From positions 1-64,000 of the forward strand of contig JAFSGC010000005.1 in NCBI GenBank assembly GCA_017434825.1: a DNA stretch of 64,000 bases, in the 5' to 3' direction. The translations under genes and the position numbers were made by a program. Of the stretch, positions 18,138 to 26,993 are shown piece after piece. The DNA is from Bacilli bacterium (GTDB taxonomy: Bacteria; Bacillota_I; Bacilli_A; RF39; UBA660). Every line of letters starts with the position of its first letter. Position 1 is the first letter of the stretch. A model generated the notes under the pieces. That model ran no database searches. It was not told the origin of the DNA and worked only from the letters and a program-made list of their open reading frames with translations.

Positions 18138-19564
18138 TGAACTATCGTTTAGTTATTGGACTTGAAATGCACTGCGAAATGAAAAGTAATTCAAAAGTGT
18201 TTAGTCCAGCCTCTAATATATATAATAAAATTGCTAATGCTAACGTTGTAGGTATTGATCTAGGGCTTCCCGGAATATTACCTAACGTGAATAAAGAATG
18301 CGTAAGAAAAGCATTAATGGCATCTTTAATTCTTAACTGTAAGCAACCGGAATACTTAATGTTTGATCGTAAAAATTATTATTATCCTGATCTTCCAAAA
18401 GGATATCAAATTACACAAGCAACTATGCCGATAGGAGTAGATGGTCACATTGATATTGAATGTAATGGTAAAATGATTCCTATTACAATTCAAGATATCC
18501 ATCTAGAAGAAGACTCTGCATCTTTAGACCATTTATCATCTACATCGCTAATTGATTATAACCGTGCAGGGGTGCCACTTTTAGAGTGTGTTACAGATCC
18601 TTGTATGCATTCAGCAGATGAAGCTGTAGCTTTCTTAGATACTATGTGTCGTATATATCAATATACTGATATATCTGAAGCAGATACTAAAAAAGGTCAA
18701 ATAAGATGTGACGTAAACGTAAGTTTACAAGATGAAGAAGGTAATTTCTTAACTCCAAAAGTAGAAGTTAAAAATGTTAACTCTTTAGGTAATGTAAGAG
18801 ATACAATCCTATATGAAGAACAAAGACAATGGGAACTTTATTGTGCGGGACGCGCTGATGAATTAATTCAAGAAACCCGCCGCTTTGACGAAGAAACTGG
18901 AACAACAATTCATATGCGTAGTAAAGTTGATGCTGTTGATTACAAATATTTTGTAGAACCAAACATTCCTCCGATTAAAATCGATAAAGAATATGTTAAA
19001 ACTATAAAAGACTCAATCCCAATGCTTGCAACAGAACGTAAGAAAATGTATATAGATACATACCATCTAGAAGAAAAAGATGCAAATATCATCGTTAAAG
19101 ATAAGAAGAATGCGGATTATTTCGAAGAATGCATCAATATAGGGATCGAACCTAAAACGGCTTGCAATTGGTTAAATGGTTTAATTATTGCATATATCAA
19201 TAAAGAAGATATATCCCTAGATGATTTTTATATTAGACCAAACTTATTAAAGCAAATTATTGATAAGCAAAACGACAATACAATTTCTTCGAAACAAGCT
19301 AAAGAAGTTTTCTATAAAGCCTTAGAGGAAAAGAAAGAACCTAAAGAATTCATTTCTAAAGAAAACAGTCAAATTACCGATGAAAAAGCAATCGAAGAAA
19401 TAATAGATAATATACTTGCAGCACATCCTACTCAAATTGAAGAATATCAAAATGGAAAAACTAATATGTTTGATTTCTTTGTAGGTCAAGTAATGAAGGA
19501 AACAAGAGGTAAAGCAAGTCCTATTATTACTAAAGAATTATTACGTAAAAAGATTGATAAATAA
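18137..19564 (+). CDS. gatB: Asp/Glu-tRNA amidotransferase subunit B
   Basis: 475 residues. It has the GatB/GatE catalytic cradle (IGLEMHCEM, the Gly-rich region and YYYPDLPKGYQITQ) and the C-terminal YqeY-like tail domain (about 330-475) that contacts tRNA. It phosphorylates and amidates Glu on tRNA-Gln using ammonia from GatA. It is the last gene of the T-box operon and is followed by a terminator. Confidence 0.97.
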   Translation: MNYRLVIGLEMHCEMKSNSKVFSPASNIYNKIANANVVGIDLGLPGILPNVNKECVRKALMASLILNCKQPEYLMFDRKNYYYPDLPKGYQITQATMPIGVDGHIDIECNGKMIPITIQDIHLEEDSASLDHLSSTSLIDYNRAGVPLLECVTDPCMHSADEAVAFLDTMCRIYQYTDISEADTKKGQIRCDVNVSLQDEEGNFLTPKVEVKNVNSLGNVRDTILYEEQRQWELYCAGRADELIQETRRFDEETGTTIHMRSKVDAVDYKYFVEPNIPPIKIDKEYVKTIKDSIPMLATERKKMYIDTYHLEEKDANIIVKDKKNADYFEECINIGIEPKTACNWLNGLIIAYINKEDISLDDFYIRPNLLKQIIDKQNDNTISSKQAKEVFYKALEEKKEPKEFISKENSQITDEKAIEEIIDNILAAHPTQIEEYQNGKTNMFDFFVGQVMKETRGKASPIITKELLRKKIDK

Positions 19565-19567
19565 AAG

Positions 19568-19592
19568 CAAAGTTTAATACTTTGTTTTTTTT
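19568..19592 (+). terminator. terminator of the hisS-asnS-aspS-gatCAB operon
   Basis: CAAAGT (19568-19573) pairs with ACTTTG (19579-19584), followed by eight T. Confidence 0.75.
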
Positions 19593-19680
19593 ATGCAACT
19601 AAAAATTTACATATGTTATATAAAATTGATAGTAAAAAATATTAAAACGAGATATACTATAGCCAAGAAGTAGGTGTAGT

Positions 19681-20490
19681 ATGAACTTTTTTGAACAGAT
19701 TCTTTATTGGTTGCAGGGAGAAATGAATACTCCTACAGCATATGGTTGGTTTCATTTATTGTGTATTTTTTTAGTCGTTTTATTTATATATCTTTTGTAT
19801 TTAAATAGAAAAAAATATAATGATAAGCAGTTAAAGTTAGTATTATTTACTTATGGAAGTATTGCCCTTATATTAGAGCTATTAAAGCAATTAATTTGGA
19901 CATTTAATTATGACCCAGCAACTAAAATTATTACATGGGACTACGAATGGTATGCATTTCCGTTTCAATTATGCTCCACACCAATTTATGTAAGTTTAAT
20001 ATGTTTATTCTTAAAAAAAGGAAAAACTAGAACAGCGCTACTATCTTATTTAGCGTATGTCACAATTTTAGGAAGTATCTCTACTATCTTGATACCCGAC
20101 AGTTGTTTTACAAGCGATACATTAGTTAACATTCATACCATGTGGCTTCATTTAGGTAGTTTTGTAGTATCTGTATACTTATTGATGAATAAAGAAGTAG
20201 AGGTAAATATAACTAATTTAAAAAATTCAATTAAAGTGTTTTTACTGTTTGCAACCTTAGCGTACATATCAAATATTGTAATATATAATTTAGGTATATT
20301 AAATGATGAATCTTTTAATATGTTTTACATAAGTCCATATTTTGAAAGCAGTTTGCCTGTTTTTGTTGATATCCAAAAAGTAGTTCCGCATATTGTTTTC
20401 TTATTAATTTATATTATTGCATTATCAATTGGAGCTTACATAATATATTTTATAGCAAAATTATTTTCAAAAAAGAGAAGAGCTAATTAA
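19681..20490 (+). CDS. YwaF-like integral membrane protein (TIGR02206 type)
   Basis: 269 residues with about seven hydrophobic helices. The conserved patterns YGWFHLL near the start, ITWDYEWYAFPFQLCSTP in the middle and NIHTMWLHLGSF match the YwaF family of Bacillus, whose function is not established. It stands alone between a terminator upstream and one downstream. It starts with ATG 19681 after GTAGGTG. Confidence 0.8.
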   Translation: MNFFEQILYWLQGEMNTPTAYGWFHLLCIFLVVLFIYLLYLNRKKYNDKQLKLVLFTYGSIALILELLKQLIWTFNYDPATKIITWDYEWYAFPFQLCSTPIYVSLICLFLKKGKTRTALLSYLAYVTILGSISTILIPDSCFTSDTLVNIHTMWLHLGSFVVSVYLLMNKEVEVNITNLKNSIKVFLLFATLAYISNIVIYNLGILNDESFNMFYISPYFESSLPVFVDIQKVVPHIVFLLIYIIALSIGAYIIYFIAKLFSKKRRAN

Positions 20491-20502
20491 GCTTTTCTTT
20501 TT
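20476..20502 (+). terminator. terminator after the YwaF-like gene
   Basis: AGAAGAGCT (20476-20484) pairs with AGCTTTTCT (20490-20498), with one G-U pair, then a T-run. The stem overlaps the end of the coding region. Confidence 0.75.
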
Positions 20503-20538
20503 ATATTGTAAAAACTATTTAAAAAAAGATAAATATTA

Positions 20539-20547
20539 TGTTATAAT
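20539..20547 (+). promoter_or_regulatory. extended -10 promoter of the HerA-like gene
   Basis: TG-T-TATAAT, 25 bases before the ATG, with AGAGGTG as ribosome binding site. No convincing -35 is visible. Confidence 0.6.
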
Positions 20548-20572
20548 TATAAAAGAATAAAGAGGTGTTTTT

Positions 20573-22321
20573 ATGTTCGGGAAAATTCTATATATTAGCG
20601 ATAATATAGCCCACGTTCAAAACTTAGCTAAAGGCGCAATTACGGCGGATTTAATGAACTTACATGTAATATTTGAAAGTGGAGAACAAAGAATATTAGG
20701 AGAAATAACAGAACTAAATGATGAATTAATAAAAATTCGTTTCTTAGGAGAATACATCGGTGAAAGATATATTAATGGTGTCCTTAGAAAACCTTTATTA
20801 TCTTCTTCAATTAGAATAATAAATGGGCAAGAATTAATGGCTTTAGTAGGCCAATATAATGAAAATAGCTTTGTTTTGGGAGCTAGTGCAATTTATAAAG
20901 AATTTACAGTTTGCCCAAATATTAACGATTTATTTTCAAATCACTTAGCTATTTTTGGAAACTCAGGTTCAGGTAAGTCATGTGGAGTATCTAGAATTGT
21001 CCAAAATATCTTCTTAAATAAAAATACAACTTCAAAAAATGCAAATTTGTTTATTTTTGATGCTTATGGTGAATATAAAAACGCTTTTAATAAAATTAAT
21101 CAAATAAATCCTGAATATAATTATAAGTTTATTACCACAAACCCAACAGATCCTACAGATGTACTATTACAAATACCTGTTAATTTACTTACTTTAGATG
21201 ATTATGCATTATTATTACAAGCAAGCAGTCACACACAATTACCAATATTAGAAAGAACACTTAAATTAACTAGAATATTTGCAATGGATAGTCCAGAATC
21301 TAGAAAATATAAAAACCATTTAATCGCAAAAGCTTTACTTGCAATTTTATTTAGTAGCGAAACTACTTCACAAAAGAAAAATGAAATCTTTCAAATAATA
21401 GAAACTTGTCATACCCCAGAGTTCAATTTTGATACAACAATTCAAGGATTAGGATATACCAGATCTTTTAGTGAATGCTTCGAAATTGATTCAAATGGTT
21501 ATTTTGGAGAATCTGTATTAATTACTGAATACATTTTAAAGAATATTGATGATAGTATCGAAAACATGCAACCAGATCCAATGGTAACATATACTTTAAA
21601 AGATTTTTCAAAAGCATTGGAATTCACTTTAATCAGTGAAGGTTTCTTACACAATAACACCCTAATGGATGAAGCATCAATATTACGTGTACGTATTAAT
21701 ACAATTGTAAATGGTATAGTAGGTAATTACTTTAATGGAACCACTTTTGTTTCTAACCAAGATTATATAAACTCTCTAAAATCATTAGGAGGACAAAAAG
21801 CCCAAATCATTAATATCAACCTTGAGGACATCGATGATATTTATGCTAAAGTTATTGTAAAAATATTCTGTAAATTATTATTTGATTATGCTAAAGGATT
21901 ACAAAATAGAGCTAGTGTTCCATTCCATTTATTCTTAGAAGAAGCCCATAGATATATTCAAAAAGATAACGATACATTCTTACTTGGATATAATATCTTT
22001 GATAGAATCGCTAAAGAAGGGCGTAAATATGGAGTTTTACTTGATATTATTTCTCAGAGACCAGTTGAAATTTCAGATACAGTTATAGCTCAATGTTCAA
22101 ACTTCTTAATATTTAAAATGACACATCCTCTAGATATTAAATATATTGAAGAAATGCTTCCAAACATGTCTACAGACGTAATTGAAAAACAAAAAACACT
22201 TCAACCAGGTACTTGCGTTGCATTTGGTAGCGCATTTAAGATACCGATGATTGTAAAACTTGAAATGCCAAATCCAATGCCATATTCATCAAACTGTAAT
22301 GTATCTGGATGTTGGAGATAA
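20573..22321 (+). CDS. HerA/DUF87-type hexameric ATPase
   Basis: 582 residues. Residues 1-90 look like the beta-barrel (HAS-barrel) found at the start of HerA proteins. The FtsK/HerA-type RecA core has Walker A GNSGSGKS (129-136), an early acidic motif FDAYGEY, Walker B FLFLEEAHR-like (HLFLEEAHR, E456/E457), and the sensor region ISQRPVEISDTV. HerA proteins pump or unwind DNA with NurA nucleases, and relatives partner with SIR2- or nuclease-type effectors in phage defence. No NurA, SIR2 or nuclease gene is adjacent: the gene has its own promoter and terminator. A housekeeping role in DNA processing is therefore as likely as defence. Confidence 0.85.
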   Translation: MFGKILYISDNIAHVQNLAKGAITADLMNLHVIFESGEQRILGEITELNDELIKIRFLGEYIGERYINGVLRKPLLSSSIRIINGQELMALVGQYNENSFVLGASAIYKEFTVCPNINDLFSNHLAIFGNSGSGKSCGVSRIVQNIFLNKNTTSKNANLFIFDAYGEYKNAFNKINQINPEYNYKFITTNPTDPTDVLLQIPVNLLTLDDYALLLQASSHTQLPILERTLKLTRIFAMDSPESRKYKNHLIAKALLAILFSSETTSQKKNEIFQIIETCHTPEFNFDTTIQGLGYTRSFSECFEIDSNGYFGESVLITEYILKNIDDSIENMQPDPMVTYTLKDFSKALEFTLISEGFLHNNTLMDEASILRVRINTIVNGIVGNYFNGTTFVSNQDYINSLKSLGGQKAQIININLEDIDDIYAKVIVKIFCKLLFDYAKGLQNRASVPFHLFLEEAHRYIQKDNDTFLLGYNIFDRIAKEGRKYGVLLDIISQRPVEISDTVIAQCSNFLIFKMTHPLDIKYIEEMLPNMSTDVIEKQKTLQPGTCVAFGSAFKIPMIVKLEMPNPMPYSSNCNVSGCWR

Positions 22322-22326
22322 AAAAT

Positions 22327-22350
22327 AGTTCATTAATTTGAACTTTTTTA
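22327..22350 (+). terminator. terminator of the HerA-like gene
   Basis: AGTTCA (22327-22332) pairs with TGAACT (22339-22344), followed by TTTTTT. Confidence 0.75.
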
Positions 22351-22543
22351 TTTTTTTAAAAACTCATTAATAAAAGTATAATTAAAATTGCAGTAATATA
22401 ACTAAGCCAAATAGATATATTTTCAAATAAATCTTTCTATTTGACCTGCAATAGATATTAAACGACCCAACATATAATCACTCATATATTTTACGTAGTT
22501 GATGTAAACATTTATTAAAAATATTTATTTGTATAACTACCTT
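22351..22543. other. AT-rich gap before 6S RNA, with a doubtful gene remnant
   Basis: No intact gene is seen. On the minus strand 22356-22485 contains two short open frames, offset by one base, that together would encode a peptide of about 42 residues with a C-terminal membrane helix (AILIILLLM). No good ribosome binding site precedes it. It may be a decayed small membrane-protein gene or chance. Confidence 0.25.
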
Positions 22544-22552
22544 TGATATAAT
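22544..22552 (+). promoter_or_regulatory. extended -10 promoter of the 6S RNA gene
   Basis: TG-A-TATAAT, placing the start near 22559, exactly at the base of the closing helix of the RNA. Confidence 0.65.
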
Positions 22553-22558
22553 TAAATT

Positions 22559-22735
22559 GTCTAGATTATAGTTTATCTTAGCATAAAACCGACAATGATA
22601 GATAAACGGGAATCTAATTGAATTATGGTGTTGAAGATCTACCCATTAAGTGAGTAGAAATCCTAAAGTGATTCATGTGATGCCCACCTGCGTAGAGCGG
22701 GATTTTATCACGGTAAACTATTCTAGATTTTTTTT
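22559..22735 (+). ncRNA. ssrS: 6S RNA
   Basis: A transcript of about 175 bases folds into one long interrupted hairpin. The closing helix is TCTAGA..ATAGTTTA (22560-22575) with TAAACTAT..TCTAGA (22714-22727). Inner pairings include ACCG with CGGT, TGATAGATAAA with TTTATCA, GAATTAT with GTGATTC, and an apical TCTAC/GTAGA hairpin (about 22639-22658). A T8 run at 22728-22735 ends it. Size and shape fit 6S RNA, which binds the housekeeping RNA polymerase. Synteny supports this strongly: Bacillus 6S-1 (bsrA) lies between aspS and yrvM (tcdA), with rarA next, and here tcdA follows directly with rarA nearby. A riboswitch for tcdA is less likely because the terminator seals the whole RNA. Confidence 0.8.
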
Positions 22736-22749
22736 AAAGGAATAAAATT

Positions 22750-23421
22750 ATGTATGAGCGATTAAACGGATTATTTTCTAAAGATCAAATAAATATTTTA
22801 AATACAGCAAAAATCTTATTAGTGGGAGTAGGAGGAGTTGGGTCTGTTTGCTTTGAAATATTAATTAGAAGTGGTATTAAGAATATTACTGTAGTTGATT
22901 TTGATACATATGAAGAAAGTAATATCAATAGACAATTGCATTCAAATATAAATGTAATTGGCAAAAATAAAGTTGATGTATTAAAAAAATATGCTCAAAA
23001 TATATCAAGAGATATAAAAGTTACTGTCATTAATGAATTTTTAAATAAAGATAGTAATTTAAATTATGACGACTACGATTATATTATAGATGCTTGCGAC
23101 AGTATTGGGGCCAAAATTTTACTTATTACTAAAGCTAAGGAATATAATAAGAGTATCATTAGTTCTTTAGGAGTAGGCAATCGAATCGATCCTACGAAGT
23201 TAACTATAAACAGCTTAAGGAAGACTACGGGCGATCCGTTAGGGAAAAAATTAAGACATGAACTTAATAAAATTGATTTTCATGATGATGTTAAGGTTGT
23301 ATCTTCATGCGAATTACCAATTAAAGCTAATCCTGTTTCCTCATACATGAGTGTATCTGCTACTGCAGGAATTTTACTTGCTGATGCAGTAATAAAGGAT
23401 TTAATTAATGAAGGAAAATAA
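22750..23421 (+). CDS. tcdA: tRNA threonylcarbamoyladenosine dehydratase
   Basis: 223 residues, slightly shorter than typical. It is an E1/ThiF-like fold with nucleotide loop GVGGVGS, the acidic DFDTYEESNINRQ (E1-type RQ arginine), DACDS, and the TcdA-specific DPTKLTINSLRKTTGDPL. It cyclises t6A at position 37 of tRNAs to ct6A using ATP. It corresponds to YrvM/CsdL. AAAGGA precedes ATG 22750. It overlaps dxs by 14 bases, so the two are co-translated. Confidence 0.92.
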   Translation: MYERLNGLFSKDQINILNTAKILLVGVGGVGSVCFEILIRSGIKNITVVDFDTYEESNINRQLHSNINVIGKNKVDVLKKYAQNISRDIKVTVINEFLNKDSNLNYDDYDYIIDACDSIGAKILLITKAKEYNKSIISSLGVGNRIDPTKLTINSLRKTTGDPLGKKLRHELNKIDFHDDVKVVSSCELPIKANPVSSYMSVSATAGILLADAVIKDLINEGK

Positions 23422-25267
23422 TAATTTTGATTATAAAAAAATTAAAGAAATGGATGTTAACGAAATGCAAGAACTCGCAGTAAATATGCGAGCTTTTATC
23501 TTGAATAACGTTTCTAAAACCGGAGGACATTTATCATCAAACTTGGGAATAGTGGACTTAACAATTGCGATGATGAAAGTATTCGACCCACAAGAAGATA
23601 TATTTTTATACGATGTTGGACATCAGTGTTATCCGTATAAGATTTTAACTGGAAGATCAGATAAATTTGATACACTTAGAAAAAAAGATGGCTTATCTGG
23701 TTTTCAATCAATAAATGAATCAGAGTACGATAAATTTGAAGCTGGTCATTCATCAACTTCAATTAGCACTGGTTTAGGCATGGCGTGCGCAAGAGATTTA
23801 GATAATAAGAATTATAATGTCATATCAATTATTGGGGATGGATCAATTAGTAATGGACTAGCCTATGAAGCAATAAACCAAATGGGCGATACCAAAACTA
23901 AGCAAATAATTATTTTAAATGATAATCAGATGAGTATTAGCCAAAATGTTGGAGCAATTCACAATACTCTTGATACAATCCGCGCTGGAAAAGGATATAA
24001 CAAAGCAAAAAGCAATACTAAAAATATTCTTAATAAAACAAAATTAGGCAAAAGTCTTGCAAAGGGTATTGATTGTATTAAAGATAACATCAAAAAGGTT
24101 TATTTAAAAAAAGGATCACTATTTGATGATTTTGGAATTGAGTATTATGGGCCAATTAACGGACACGATTATGAAGAGCTAATAAAATATTTAAATATAG
24201 CTAAGAATGAAACTAATCCAGTTTTACTTCACGTAATTACTCAAAAAGGAAAAGGGTACCAATATGCAGAGGATGATAAAACAGGAAAATTTCACGGAAT
24301 ATCTGCATTTGATTATAAAACTGGAGAAGTAACAAATAGTACTAACTTGCCTTCGTATAGTGAAATAATAAGTTCATACGTTTACAATTTTGCAAGAAAG
24401 GACAAAGATATTATTTGTATAACTCCAGGAATGTGTTACGGAAGCAAATTAGAAACTATAAAAGAAAAGTTACCTAATCAATATATAGACGTTGGCATCG
24501 CAGAAGAACATAGTCTTTTATTTGCAAACGGTTTAGCGCTAAGCAAAAAGAAACCTATCGTTTTTATATATTCTACCTTTTTACAAAGAGGATATGATGA
24601 GTTAGTACACGATATCGCTAGAATGAATAACGGTGTAACATTGTGTATCGACCGCGCAGGATTAGTTCCAAGCGATGGAGTATCTCACCAAGGTATTTTT
24701 GATATTCCGATGATGATGAATGTTCCGAACATGATAATCTCAATGCCAAAGGACGCTAAAGAAGCTAATAACTTAATTTATACTTCATTACAAACAAATA
24801 AACCTTTTGCTATACGGTATCCCAAAACAAATATCAAATATGATTTTGGAAAGGCTAAATTACTTCCTATCGGTTCTTGGGAGGTCGTTAAAGGCGGAAA
24901 TGACGGCATTTTAATTACATACGGAGATTTTGTCGCAAGAGCAATAAAAATTGCTGAAGAGCTTTCTAAATCAGATATTAAATTATCAGTAATTAACGCC
25001 CGATTTATTAAACCTTTTGATACAAAATTATTTGATAAAATTCTTAAAGCTGAAAAACCAATATACATTTACGAAGAAAGCCTAAAATTAGGCTCTTTAG
25101 GAAGTGTTTTGGCTCAAACTGCAGTAGAGAATGGATTCAAAGAAAAGTTTAAAATTTTCGCTATTAATGACGAATTTATACCACACGCCTCGAGAGAGGA
25201 ATTAATTAAATTAGTTAATCTTGACGAGGAAACAATAATAAGCAAAATAAAAGAGGATTTTGAATAA
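23408..25267 (+). CDS. dxs: 1-deoxy-D-xylulose-5-phosphate synthase
   Basis: 619 residues, full length. Thiamine diphosphate motif GDGSISNGLAYEA with ILNDNQMSIS, the DVGHQCYPYKILTGR entry, the transketolase pyrimidine domain (DVGIAEEHSLLFANGLAL, RAGLVPSDGVSHQG) and a C-terminal transketolase domain are all present. It makes DXP from pyruvate and glyceraldehyde-3-phosphate, the first step of the MEP isoprenoid route, and DXP also feeds thiamine and pyridoxal synthesis. It starts inside the 3' end of tcdA. No other MEP gene is in the window. Confidence 0.97.
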   Translation: MKENNNFDYKKIKEMDVNEMQELAVNMRAFILNNVSKTGGHLSSNLGIVDLTIAMMKVFDPQEDIFLYDVGHQCYPYKILTGRSDKFDTLRKKDGLSGFQSINESEYDKFEAGHSSTSISTGLGMACARDLDNKNYNVISIIGDGSISNGLAYEAINQMGDTKTKQIIILNDNQMSISQNVGAIHNTLDTIRAGKGYNKAKSNTKNILNKTKLGKSLAKGIDCIKDNIKKVYLKKGSLFDDFGIEYYGPINGHDYEELIKYLNIAKNETNPVLLHVITQKGKGYQYAEDDKTGKFHGISAFDYKTGEVTNSTNLPSYSEIISSYVYNFARKDKDIICITPGMCYGSKLETIKEKLPNQYIDVGIAEEHSLLFANGLALSKKKPIVFIYSTFLQRGYDELVHDIARMNNGVTLCIDRAGLVPSDGVSHQGIFDIPMMMNVPNMIISMPKDAKEANNLIYTSLQTNKPFAIRYPKTNIKYDFGKAKLLPIGSWEVVKGGNDGILITYGDFVARAIKIAEELSKSDIKLSVINARFIKPFDTKLFDKILKAEKPIYIYEESLKLGSLGSVLAQTAVENGFKEKFKIFAINDEFIPHASREELIKLVNLDEETIISKIKEDFE

Positions 25268-25278
25268 TCCTTTTTTAA

Positions 25279-25306
25279 TTGAAAAATATTTAATTTAGTA
25301 TATAAT
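25279..25306 (+). promoter_or_regulatory. promoter of the Cys-cluster protein gene
   Basis: TTGAAA (25279-25284), 16-base spacer, TATAAT (25301-25306), then GGGGAG before ATG 25330. Confidence 0.7.
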
Positions 25307-25329
25307 ACATAGCAAAAGAAGGGGAGTTT

Positions 25330-25989
25330 ATGGAAAATAAATACGAAAATAAGGAATTATGTGCCAGTTGCGGCGGTAAATGTTGTAAAAAAGGTGGGTG
25401 TCAATATGCACCACAAGACTTCGAAAGTTTAAAATTTGATTATCTTTTAGAAAAACTACAAGAAGGTTATATATCAATTGTATCAGTTATTGATTTCATC
25501 GATTTTAAAGGAAAATTAATTGCCAATCCTATGTTATATATTAAATCACGTAATGTTAATCGTCCAATTGTTGACTTAATATCAATGAGAACTGCATGTA
25601 GTGCACTAACCGATACAGGATGTCGTTATGATTTTGAACATCGTCCAAGTGGAGGAATAAACTTGATACCTAGCAACGGTCCTGAAGGTTGTTATCCAGA
25701 AAAAAATCCTTTAGAATTTATAATGATGTGGCAATCACAACAACAAGTATTAAGAAAATTAATTAAAAGAATTACAGGAAAGAGTGTTGAAGCTCAGCTT
25801 GCTGAAGATGCATACAAACTATTTAAAGATGTATTTGCTAGAAAGTTCGATGGTGTAGCTCCCGAAGAAATCCAAGAAATCCTAAGTATGCTCCCAAATC
25901 TATCATTAGTATATCCAGAAAGTTATCATAAAGCTTATAACGAACATCGTGTAATGTGTCCAAACGATCCAATATATCGAAGAAAATAA
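25330..25989 (+). CDS. Cys-cluster protein, probably Fe- or Zn-binding
   Basis: 219 residues. The N-terminus has LCASCGGKCCKKGGC, a CxxCGGxCCxxxxC cluster like YkgJ-type zinc or iron-sulfur proteins. Two more Cys-containing motifs follow (ACSALTDTGCRY and EGCYP), again as in that group, where the second cluster reads CxxxxxxxGCxx(Y/H). No membrane segment is present. The function of this family is not settled. The gene has its own promoter and shares a bidirectional terminator with gpsA. Confidence 0.75.
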   Translation: MENKYENKELCASCGGKCCKKGGCQYAPQDFESLKFDYLLEKLQEGYISIVSVIDFIDFKGKLIANPMLYIKSRNVNRPIVDLISMRTACSALTDTGCRYDFEHRPSGGINLIPSNGPEGCYPEKNPLEFIMMWQSQQQVLRKLIKRITGKSVEAQLAEDAYKLFKDVFARKFDGVAPEEIQEILSMLPNLSLVYPESYHKAYNEHRVMCPNDPIYRRK

Positions 25990-25990
25990 A

Positions 25991-26015
25991 AAACTTTGGT
26001 GATATTCCAAAGTTT
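25991..26015. terminator. bidirectional terminator between the Cys-cluster gene and gpsA
   Basis: AAACTTTGG (25991-25999) pairs with CCAAAGTTT (26007-26015), with A-rich and T-rich flanks that give a U-run on both strands. It serves two convergent genes. Confidence 0.85.
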
Positions 26016-26993
26016 TTATTTTTTACTTATTAAGAAATCTGCTAATTCATGCGGATCTTTTTTGCCATCAATAATATCATTAATTAGACTTATAAGAGGA
26101 ATATTAATATTCTTTTTATCAAGTAATCTTAATATAATCTTAGTAGTAAAATATCCTTCAACTGTATTTTTTTCTCTAAATTCTTTAATTTTATTAATAT
26201 CACCAGTTGAACCAATTACATAACCAAAAGAGTAGTTACGACTTTTCTTTGACATACTAGTCATTAAAAGGTCCCCAACACCAGCAAACGATAAAATTGT
26301 TTTTGGTTTTCCTCCTAAGAAAGATATTAAATCTTTAATATCATGAAGAGATTCATTAATTAAAAATGCTTGTGTACTTTCTGAGTATCCTAAGCCGCCT
26401 AAAATGCCTGATGCAATAGCTATAATATTTTTTACGCTTCCACAAATTTGAACTCCAATCATATCTCTAGATTTACGTAATTTCAAAGTGTCATTGCTTA
26501 ATGCATCAGCAACTACATTTCTAGTTCTAGTGCTATTTGAAGCAATTGCAAGCGCAACAGGCTCATTGTTTACCATATCAATTGCAAAAGTAGGGCCCGA
26601 AATAACAGCAATATTTTTTGTCTTTAATGTTTCTTTAACTACGTTAGATAATAACTTACAAGTATTATCTTCAATCCCTTTACTAGCAATACATATTGGA
26701 ACATTTTTATTATAAAATTCCTTAATATTATTGGATACTTCCCAAATAAAACGAGAAGCACATGTTAAAAAGATTATTTCAGAATCTTTTAAAACTTTCT
26801 CTAAATCACCAGAAACAGAAATATTCTTAGGAAACTTATACGTTTCCATTACAGATTTCAAATTTCCTGTCTTTTCCCATTCGCTTATTTTTTCTTTACT
26901 TTCACTCCACATACATACATCGTGGTTATTTTTGGCTAGAGCAGAGGCAATAGCAATACCATAGGCTCCAGTTCCTAATACTGATACTTTCAT
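26016..26993 (-). CDS. gpsA: glycerol-3-phosphate dehydrogenase [NAD(P)+]
   Basis: 325 residues. N-terminal nucleotide-binding GTGAYGIAIASALA, GPTFAIDMVNNEPVA, CGSVKNIIAIASGILGGL (catalytic Lys region) and AGVGDLLMTSMSKKSRNYSFG are diagnostic. It makes sn-glycerol-3-phosphate from DHAP for phospholipids. It overlaps the rarA stop by 4 bases (ATGA), so rarA-gpsA form an operon on this strand. Confidence 0.96.
   Translation of the reverse strand: MKVSVLGTGAYGIAIASALAKNNHDVCMWSESKEKISEWEKTGNLKSVMETYKFPKNISVSGDLEKVLKDSEIIFLTCASRFIWEVSNNIKEFYNKNVPICIASKGIEDNTCKLLSNVVKETLKTKNIAVISGPTFAIDMVNNEPVALAIASNSTRTRNVVADALSNDTLKLRKSRDMIGVQICGSVKNIIAIASGILGGLGYSESTQAFLINESLHDIKDLISFLGGKPKTILSFAGVGDLLMTSMSKKSRNYSFGYVIGSTGDINKIKEFREKNTVEGYFTTKIILRLLDKKNINIPLISLINDIIDGKKDPHELADFLISKK

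Noticed and set aside
20573..22321. HerA-based anti-phage operon
   Set aside because: The gene is bounded by its own promoter and terminator, with no effector gene beside it; kept only as an orphan ATPase.
22559..22735. Riboswitch controlling tcdA
   Set aside because: The closing helix pairs the extreme 5' and 3' ends and ends in T8, making a self-contained RNA; synteny matches 6S RNA.
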